Below, piece by piece: positions 56,380 to 64,000 of a stretch of 64,000 bases of DNA. The notes below the pieces were generated by a model. It was not told the origin of the DNA and ran no database searches. It saw nothing but the letters and a program-made list of their open reading frames with translations. How positions within the stretch are numbered: the first letter of the stretch is position 1; each line of letters starts with the position of its first letter. A program made the translations under genes and the position numbers. Origin of the DNA: Mikania micrantha (taxonomy: Eukaryota > Streptophyta > Magnoliopsida > Asterales > Asteraceae); the NCBI GenBank assembly GCA_009363875.1, contig CM018680.1, positions 73,474,272-73,538,271 on the forward strand. The letters are read 5' to 3'.

Positions 56380-57432
56380 ACTGAATTTCGGGACGAAATT
56401 CCCAATAACTAGGGGATGATGTGACACCTCGTAATTTCCAGGTCAGCAACTCTATTATTTTAAATAATAATGTTTATTATTATTTCATACGTGGCACTAG
56501 AATAAATGCATTTAGTGTGACACGTGGCACAACAGTCTGAACATACCGATAATTCAGAGAATTATCGCACAACACTCGCACGTGTCTTGAATAACGAACG
56601 TTGGTGAACGGATCAAATCGTAACACAAAAACACTGCACTTAGGTTCGGTGAACCTAATTTAGTTAGAACAAAGCCAATGTGTTGGGATACGATGATTGT
56701 ATTCGAGAAATACGAAAGATTCGGTTGAAAACAATGAAACGGATAGGCCCGGTGGCCTACGAGCTACAGCTACCACAGGAACTAAGTAGCATACACAACG
56801 TGTTTCACGTTTCAAACCTCAAGAAGTGTTTGTCGGACGAAACTCTCGCAATTCCTTTAGAGGAAATCCAGATCGATGAACAACTACACTTCATAGAGGA
56901 ACCGGTGGAAATTATGGACCGGGAACTCAAGAAATTGAAACATAGTAAGATACCTATCGTAAAAGTTCGATGGAACTCACGACGAGGACCGGAATACACC
57001 TGGGAACGGGAGGATCAGATGAAGAAGAAATACCCTCATCTATTCGCCGAACAAACCAACACCGGCACATGAACTGAATTTCGGGACGAAATTCCCAATA
57101 ACTAGGGGATGATGTGACACCTCGTAATTTCCAGGTCAGCAACTCTATTATTTTAAATAATAATGTTTATTATTATTTCATACGTGGCACTAGAATAAAT
57201 GCATTTAGTGTGACACGTGGCACAACAGTCTGAACATACCGATAATTCAGAGAATTATCGCACAACACTCGCACGTGTCTTGAATAACGAACGTTGGTGA
57301 ACGGATCAAATCGTAACACAAAAACACTGCACTTAGGTTCGGTGAACCTAATTTAGTTAGAACAAAGCCAATGTGTTGGGATACGATGATTGTATTCGAG
57401 AAATACGAAAGATTCGGTTGAAAACAATGAAA
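56047..57432 (+). repeat. 693-bp tandem duplication at the 3' end of the young element
   Basis: 56047-56739 and 56740-57432 appear identical. Each unit holds the last 111 codons of pol (chromodomain included), the polypurine tract and the first 320 bp of the LTR. The novel junction (AATGAAA/CGGATAG at 56739/56740) joins LTR sequence AATGAAA to pol sequence, with AAA shared by both parents (3-bp microhomology). Result: a truncated LTR (56420-56739), an orphan pol end (56740-57072) and then the full 3' LTR. Confidence 0.93.
56409..56419 (+). other. Polypurine tract
   Basis: AGGGGATGA-type purine run directly before TGTGACACC; plus-strand primer. A second identical copy precedes the full 3' LTR at 57102-57112. 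Confidence 0.75.
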
Positions 57433-60051
57433 TTGGGCTTATTAGGCTCAACCGAGACCCATCGCGGTACGCGATGGGCACCCAATTGGGCCTTCACGGT
57501 ACGCGAAGACTGGGCGGGGGAATTTGAATTCTCCGAAAAGAGTCACGGTACGCGACGACCGATCAACTTCCACCATCGCGGTACGCGGCGTGTTTCGGGA
57601 ACAGAATGATTATTTTAATCATCGCGCTACGCGGGGGACAACATTTGTCAGGTGTCGCGGTACGCGACGGGCCCAATTGCGCAGAAATCTTTATTTAACC
57701 AAGATTAATCATTTCTCTGGCCTCTACTCGTTTTCTCTCGACTGATACACTCAATCTCGACACTCCACACTCTGTCACAGCCATTTTGCATCAGAAGAAG
57801 CCATTTTCAAGTCATAGGAGGCCATTGGAGGAGGTTGAAGCCTTGAAGAACCCACAAGAACACTCTACCTTGTTGTTCCTTGCATTCTGGTCGATCTCAG
57901 CCCCCCTAGGGTTATTCCAGAAGCTGCTCAGATTTCATTTCGTGGATTTGAAGCCTTGTAAGGTAGTTCTATGTTCAATCTTGCCTAGAAATCACTTGTA
58001 GTCACACATGCAAGCCATTTAGGCCACATGCATCACCATCACCACCATTGTCACGAAATTTTGATGTTTTAGATATGCTATTGGGTGATTTATTTACTGA
58101 TTTGATGATTCTATAACGATCCATGATGATCTTGATTGATTGTGATGTTGATTTGTTGATTTTGTGATGAAATGGCTACTTTAATCAACATGCATGTATG
58201 ATCTTCAATGATTTGAGTAATTTTCAGTATTGAAATGTTATTAAAAGTGTTATCGAGGATGTTCCATGTGATTAGAATGTTGATTATGGTCGAGAAATGT
58301 CATAGTTGTGGTTATTACTAAAAATAGTAACTTTTATGTTACAAAGTGGGTATTCTTGATAAAATGACCACATTGGTATGTTTAGATCTATAAGATATGC
58401 TTGAAATGATGTTTAAGAGTTATCATAATAGTTATTTGATGCTTAGAAAGGTTTGGAATTGTTAAAAACATGATTTTATAAATGTTACTATAAATAGTAA
58501 CTTTTTGTCACAAGTTTGCAATTTGTTGATGTGCATGATAATGTATTGAGTCTAAGATGCTTATCTAATGATTTCATGATGATATTGAAAAGTATATGTT
58601 ATCGGGAAACTTGATTTGATGTTATGTTCATAAGTTACTAAATATAGTAACTTTATTTTGTTAAGTTTACGATTCGTCACATGTTAGGTGGAATGATCAT
58701 GATTAATAGACTATTTGGGACTAATATGATGATATTAGATGATGTTGATTGCTAAACTTGTGGTAATATGCTTATTTTAGAAACTTTCCAAAAATAGAAA
58801 CTTTTATGCGCAAACTATGCTAAACCGGCTATGTATAACTATGTGCTATGTGATAACATGCTCATTTAGGATAAATACGCATGTTAGAATGATCGGAATA
58901 TGATTTTATGCATGACTTGCCAAATAAGGAAACTTTCCTAAAATAGAAACTTGCCATAAATAGTAAGTTTCTTCATGGGAATGATTTTGGTATCCGTACA
59001 CTTCACACGACACTAAACCGCACATTACACGAGCACTTGATCCAAAACCGTCACCAACGGGTCGTTAGGTCAAACACGATCGATACGGTCAAACACGGTC
59101 AACTCGACCCACATAACCACTTAGTGTCGTTGAACACTAACGCGGTCCAGTGAGACCCACATGCGCGAACACAAACTCATAGTACCTATGTGATATAGGT
59201 GACTACTAGCCGGCGAGCTACACTACTCTCTTTGAGCTAACGCATAACTAAACTCAGGTGAGTTTACGGCCCCACTTTTACTCTTTAACTGCTTTTACTC
59301 AACCTTGGGGTGAGAATACTATGCAACTGTTTTAGATGTATGACTGGTATGTTGTAAAACTATTTTTGAGTGTAACCTTTATCGCATAAAGCCCTCACTT
59401 ATCCTTACCGTCAGTTGTATGACAAACGAGTCGTTATTACGTAGTACTACTGGGTTTGACTAGCCCCACTCGGCAACAACGTTGACTGGATGTCATAACG
59501 AGTGTAATATCGATGTTGATGTCGGGTTCAGCGATGACCCGTGGAGGCAAACGGAAACAGTCGAGTTTCGGTAAGATGACATGACACACTCACGGATCGT
59601 AGATCCAACAACTAAACTTAACATACCCAGTATATGTCTGTTTACTTTTCAGTCTGTCTAAACCTGTGAACTCACCAACTTTTTAGTTGACACTTTTCGC
59701 ATGTATTCTCAGGTAACTGATGGAGCTTACGCTAGGATACACACAAGGAAGCCTTAAGGAGTCTGACTTGCATATAGACTCGTATTTTAGGCGTTGTGTG
59801 CATTTGACATGTTTTAAAAACAATTTAAACAATTGTAGTGTCTGTTGCAAACAATTACTTTCCGCTGCAAACTCATGTATTTCAGATGTTTAATATTTTC
59901 TGCTGCTTATTGAATGAAACTTGTATTGTTTTACAATCTGTGTGAATGTGTAACTCATATAGAGTCGTTCTATATGACCAAGAGCTGTGATTCCTGGCCA
60001 CGTCACACCCACGTGGACTGACACCACGAGAGGGAAATTGGGGGTGTGACA
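57113..60051 (+). mobile_element. 3' LTR of the young element
   Basis: 2,939 bp, same termini as the 5' LTR. Extra bases relative to the 5' LTR: 6 bp near 57455 (which extends the first dyad to CCCATCGCG-GTA-CGCGATGGG), 2 bp near 58006, and 1 bp near 58475. Substitutions are at 57545, 58542 and 59542. Confidence 0.92.
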
Positions 60052-60056
60052 CAGCC

Positions 60057-60546
60057 TCGTGCTGAGAATGTAGCAGCAGAGGGACAGCATAGTCCTTCAT
60101 CACGAAGAGTCCCTTCTTGGGATGGACTTAGGAGGATGCGGGGTCAAGCCCGCAAGACCACGGGATTACCTCCACGGAAGCAGCTGGCTCCCAGAGACGA
60201 GTTTCATGCTATACACGAGGTGGGAGAGTCCTCCCATCAGGCAGAGTTGAGGGCACAGTTGCAGCAAGTTACTCAGAACTTGCTGGGGACACAGCAGAGC
60301 CTACAACAATGTCAGGCTACGGTTGAGGATACATGTATAACCATATTGGAGATCCTCACTTCTCACTTGACCCTAATGGATCAAGTGAAGGTTTTGGACA
60401 CCGACACTCGAGCGTGGAGAATTGCGATTGATGATAGACTGAGGATGACCTGGGGACAGATTATGCTTGCTGCATTTTGGCGGCAAGTGGCATTGGTGAC
60501 CGAGGGATGGATGTGGATGAGAGAGAGAGAGCGACATAGTTTTTAG
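60057..60546 (+). CDS. Outer element extra ORF, 3' part
   Basis: Continuation of the ORF begun at 47557, in frame after the duplicated CAGCC. It includes a Gln/Leu-rich stretch (AELRAQLQQVTQNLLGTQQS) likely to be coiled coil, and ends in an arginine-rich tail (RERERHSF) at 60546. There are no stops apart from the insertion itself. Its preservation contrasts with the mutated gag downstream. Confidence 0.65.
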
Positions 60547-62023
60547 CATAGTTTGGAGTGGTGAGTACTGAGACCAGGATGATGGTCCTGGCAGTGGTCA
60601 TGGCAGTTGTGGCCATGATATTTTCTTTCTTATCGTATTTTATACGATAAGTATGTTCAGGAGATCATTCTGATATCTCCATATCATCTGTATGCAGAGA
60701 ATGGAGGATGAGATGTTGGGGGAGTTTTCTTTTCTTTTCTAGTTGTAATTTTGTGTTGTTTTGGTAGTCTGTACAAAACAATAATGGTAATGTAATAAAA
60801 TGGGTGTTTTTGTGTATCGATCTGTGTAATGTACTATTTGGGTGTTGTGTGAACTATGTTTTTCTAATAAATCTGTGTGAGAATGTAACATATCCATTGC
60901 CTGAGTGGCAATGTATCATAGAACTGTGAGACCATTTCTGTGTGAGAACATAACATATCTATTGCCTAAGTGGCAATGTATCATAGAACTGTGAGAACAT
61001 TTCTGTGTGAGAACAATTCTGTGTGAGAACAATTCTGTGTGAGAACATAACATATCTATTGCCTGTGTGGCGTATCATATCAATGATAGAACATTTCTGT
61101 GTGAGAACAATTCTGTGTGAGAACATATCTATTGCTAAAGTACAGTACGGGAGCCATACTGTACGAGAACATATCTATCGCTAAAATACAGTACGGGAGC
61201 AATACTGTATGCGAACAGATCTAAATAAGAACATATTTATCGCTAAAATACAGTACGGGAGCAATACTGTATGCGAATAGATCTAAATAAGAACATATCT
61301 GTTTTCTGTGTGGCAACGTATCATATCAGTGTGAGAACAATTATGTGTGAGAACATAACAGATCTATTGCCTGTGTGGCAACGTATCATATCAGTGTGAG
61401 AACATTTCTGTGTGAGAACATAACAGCTCTATTGCCTGTGTGGCAACGTATCATATCAGTGTGAGAACAAATCTGTGTGAGAAAAATTCTGTGTAAGAAC
61501 ATATCTACCGCTAAAATACAGTACGGGAGCAATACTGTATGCGAACAGATCTAAATAAGAACATATCTATTGCTAAAAGTACAGTACGGGAGCCATACTG
61601 TACGAGAACATATCTATTGTTTGTGTGAAAACAAATCTAGTGCATGAACTGAGAACATATCATAGAACATGTGAGAACATATATCTGTGTGGGAACATAT
61701 CACTGTGAGAACTCATCAATGTCCTGAATCTTAATGTATCAAAAACATGGGTAATAACATATTTATATCACAGTACTGTGAGCTGTGAAATATTTTAACA
61801 TGTTTTTGAATTAACATGACTGAGTATAACTACGAACATCTGTGATCTGTGTGTATTGAAAACATGTCTGGACTAAATTAATGTAGTTATACTGTATTCT
61901 TTATAGTCACATTTCAATAAAAATTTTCAGTGTAACTGAATATGATTGAATTTATGTGATGGAACGGTTATATCTTTAATGTTCTTGAACTGACCTGAGT
62001 TTTGTCAGCTTATGAGCAGAATA
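60547..62023 (+). repeat. Tandem-repeat leader between extra ORF and gag of the outer element
   Basis: 60870-61720 is built from two interleaved unit types. One is around TGTGTGAGAACATAACATAT ... TATTGCCTGTGTGGCAACGT. The other is around AAATACAGTACGGGAGCAAT ... GCGAACAGATCTAAATAAGA. Copy number is roughly six to eight and three to five by eye. It is non-coding; the corresponding interval in the young element is only 265 bp and lacks these repeats. Confidence 0.75.
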
Positions 62024-64000
62024 ATGGCTCCTAAGAGAGGTCGACCAGCTAAGAGAGTTGTCCAGAACATTACAAACCCTGAACATAATCAAATTCCACC
62101 TCTGAATGTTGAATCAAATCCGGATCCACATGTCAATCCGGAAGCGTGGTTCCACCTGGGAATTTAGAAACGAATACTGCTCCACCACTGAACCTGGAGC
62201 AAGCACTGTTCCACCAGCAGGTACAAGTGGATCTGAAACGAACGAAGCTATGATAGAATGAATTGTGCGAGAACAACTATCTGCTTGTGGTGTTCTGACA
62301 CAACACCAACCACATATCACTGAAGGTTCTGGTGGGGACCACGATCATACTGAACATAATGCTACTGGTGGTCATACAAAAACTCATACTATCACCGGTA
62401 CAACAACCACAAAAGCAACTATTCCTGATCCACCACAGCAAGGGTGTACATATAAGTACTTTGCTTCTTGCAACCCACCTACTTTTACTGGCAAGGAAGG
62501 AGCGGCTGGTCTTTTAAGGTGGATTGAGAAGATGGAAACCAAACTCAAAATCAGCCAGTGTCTGGAGCATAAGGTGTCTTATGCTGCCTATTCTCTGAAA
62601 GAATCGGCTTTAACCTGGTGGAATACCCAGGCAAAAACTTTGGGCATACTTACAGTTGACTTGATGGGCTGGAACAATTTTAAAACTCTGATTAGATCAG
62701 AATACTGCCCAATCACTGAAATTCAAAAACTCCAGGAGGAATTCTAGAATCATTCTATGATCGGTACTGATTGTCTGGCTTACACCGATCGATTTCATGA
62801 ACTTACTTGTTTACTTCCCGATATGTTTCCTATGGAAGCAGCCTTGATCGAGAAGTACATTAAGGGTTTGATTCCCCAGATTCGGGGAATGGTGACTGCA
62901 GCTGAACCCACAACCCTGAAACATACCATTCTGTTAACCACTAAGCTTACCAATGAGGCGGTAAGGAGTGGTACTCTGTCTTTGAAACCTTAGACGACTC
63001 ACAGCCGTAGTGATGTCGGTACCTCTAATGTGTCAAAAGGTACCAAACGAAAGTGGTTTGGCAAAACCAAGGCGAAATCTCCGGCTGAGATCACCCAGAG
63101 TAAGCCAACTGTGAAAAATTATGGTGCTGCTATTCCTGAGAGGAAATCTTATACTGGGCAGGCGCCCAAATGCAATAAGTGTCCATTCCATCACACAGGA
63201 CCATGTCCTGTTTGTTTGAGCTGCAACAGAGTAGGGTATTATTCTAGATATTGCAACTTTCCTGCTCAACCACAAAATCAAGCACCACGGCAAACCACTC
63301 AATACAACCGGTCATGTTACAAATGTCGAAGTCCTGATCATCTCATGCGAAATTGTCCAAATAATAATACCAATCAAGGAAATGAAGTTAGGGCGAGAGC
63401 TTTTCAGATTGGTGCAACCGAGGTAAGGCATGATGCAAATATTGTCACTGGTACGTTTCTTCTCAATAATCTTTATGCATCAGTTCTGTTTGATACAGGA
63501 GCAGATAAGTGCTTTATCTTTCCCAAATTTGCATCATTATTTTCATTGCCTACGATAGATCTAGAAACTCCTTATGTCATCAAACTTGCTAATGGCAAGT
63601 TGATCAAAACTAACAGTGTTATTCAAGGATGTTCCTTGAATTTGAATGATCATCTTTTTAATATCAATTTACTTCCTATTGAGCTTGGGAGCTTTGATGT
63701 CATTGTTGGCATGGATTGGCTTTCTGATAACCAAGCGGAAGTTGTGTGTCAAAACAAGATGATCCGTATTCCATTACCTAACGGTAATACACTGATAGTT
63801 CAAGGAGAACGAGACGGTAGAAAACTTGGTATCATATCTTGTATGCGTCCTCAGAAATTCTTAAGGAAAGGTTGTTATGCTTTCCTGGCACAATTGACCG
63901 AGCACAATTCTTCATCCAAACAAATCACAGATATCCCAGTAGTCAAGGATTTTCCTGAAGTTTTTCCCAGAGGACATATAAGGATTACCCCCAATGAGAC
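62024..64000 (+). pseudogene. Degraded gag-pol of the outer Ty3/Gypsy element (runs off window)
   Basis: It starts at ATG 62024. It has a stop near 62166 with a frame change before 62265, an in-frame TAG at 62745-62747 where the young element has a Trp codon, and a TAG at 62991-62993. Between lesions it retains gag (ALTWWNTQAKTL, EYCPITEIQKL), a CCHC-like zinc knuckle (CYKCRSPDHLMRNC, about 63317) and the aspartic protease motif LFDTGAD (about 63487) with IVGMDWLS further on. It is clearly the same lineage as the young element, but no longer able to make a polyprotein. The end near 63965 departs from the expected protease-RT linker. Confidence 0.85.

Larger units (their letters stand above)
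47793..60051 (+). mobile_element. Young Ty3/Gypsy chromovirus (Tekay-like), complete, nested
   Basis: 12.26 kb. 5' LTR 47793-50722, PBS 50726, extra ORF 50877-51632, gag-pol 51898-56379, polypurine tract near 56409-56419, partial LTR 56420-56739, duplicated 3' coding end 56740-57072, full 3' LTR 57113-60051. It is flanked by the perfect 5-bp duplication CAGCC (47788-47792, 60052-60056), inserted into the extra ORF of the older element. The C-terminal chromodomain after integrase places it among chromoviruses. LTR length and initiator-Met primer site fit the Tekay/Del clade (from family knowledge). The LTRs are almost identical, so the insertion is recent. Confidence 0.92.

Noticed and set aside
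60870..61720. CRISPR-like array
   Set aside because: Repeats vary in length and sequence, there are no unique spacers of regular size, and the context is a plant retrotransposon leader.

Overview
The window is AT-rich, repeat-dense nuclear DNA of a flowering plant. Spliced plant genes (a wall-associated-kinase-type receptor and a small peroxisomal thioesterase), chromodomain Ty3/Gypsy retrotransposons, Helitrons, SINEs and hAT/Mutator/CACTA/Harbinger-like MITEs all point that way. The repeat style suggests a eudicot, perhaps Asteraceae, but that is an impression and not a proof.

Layout. 1-2113: unclassified repeat block with about twenty GGTTCG motifs, ending in a Helitron-like terminus. 2114-4237: reverse-oriented partial LTR. 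4311-6055: CACTA-type element nested in an older repeat. 6912-7360: hAT MITE. 7874-16521: three-exon wall-associated receptor kinase gene whose large introns hold a Mutator MITE, a hAT element, a Helitron and a SINE-like repeat; exon 1 carries a one-base frameshift. 16754-20816: 4-kb element with matching ends enclosing a degraded coding fragment. 20817-27117: AT-rich, with a long-inverted-repeat element and several Helitron termini. 27118-33870: tandem duplication of the 5' part of an acyl-CoA thioesterase gene. Copy A (27752-28629) is broken; copy B (33063-35525) is intact over three exons and ends in the peroxisomal signal SKL. Five transposon insertions distinguish the copies, and each has a readable empty site in the other copy. 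35526-45133: more repeats, including a solo LTR (38005-40107), a hairpin MITE and a 190-bp minisatellite duplication.

45134 to the window end is a nested retrotransposon. An old, mutated Ty3/Gypsy element (LTR 45134-47204) is split by a young one (47793-60051) flanked by the 5-bp target duplication CAGCC. The young element has 2.93-kb LTRs that differ, by eye, by three CpG transitions and three small indels. It has a near-intact gag-pol with a C-terminal chromodomain (one in-frame TGA), an extra ORF upstream of gag, and a 693-bp tandem duplication at its 3' end.

The most unusual signals are: (i) dyad motifs (arm-GTA-arm) near the promoter of four diverged LTRs, with arms that change but stay complementary; (ii) an extra coiled-coil ORF before gag in both retrotransposons, combined with a conserved CAG/GTGAGT donor in their LTRs that suggests spliced expression. 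All boundaries come from reading by eye; no alignment or database search was run.
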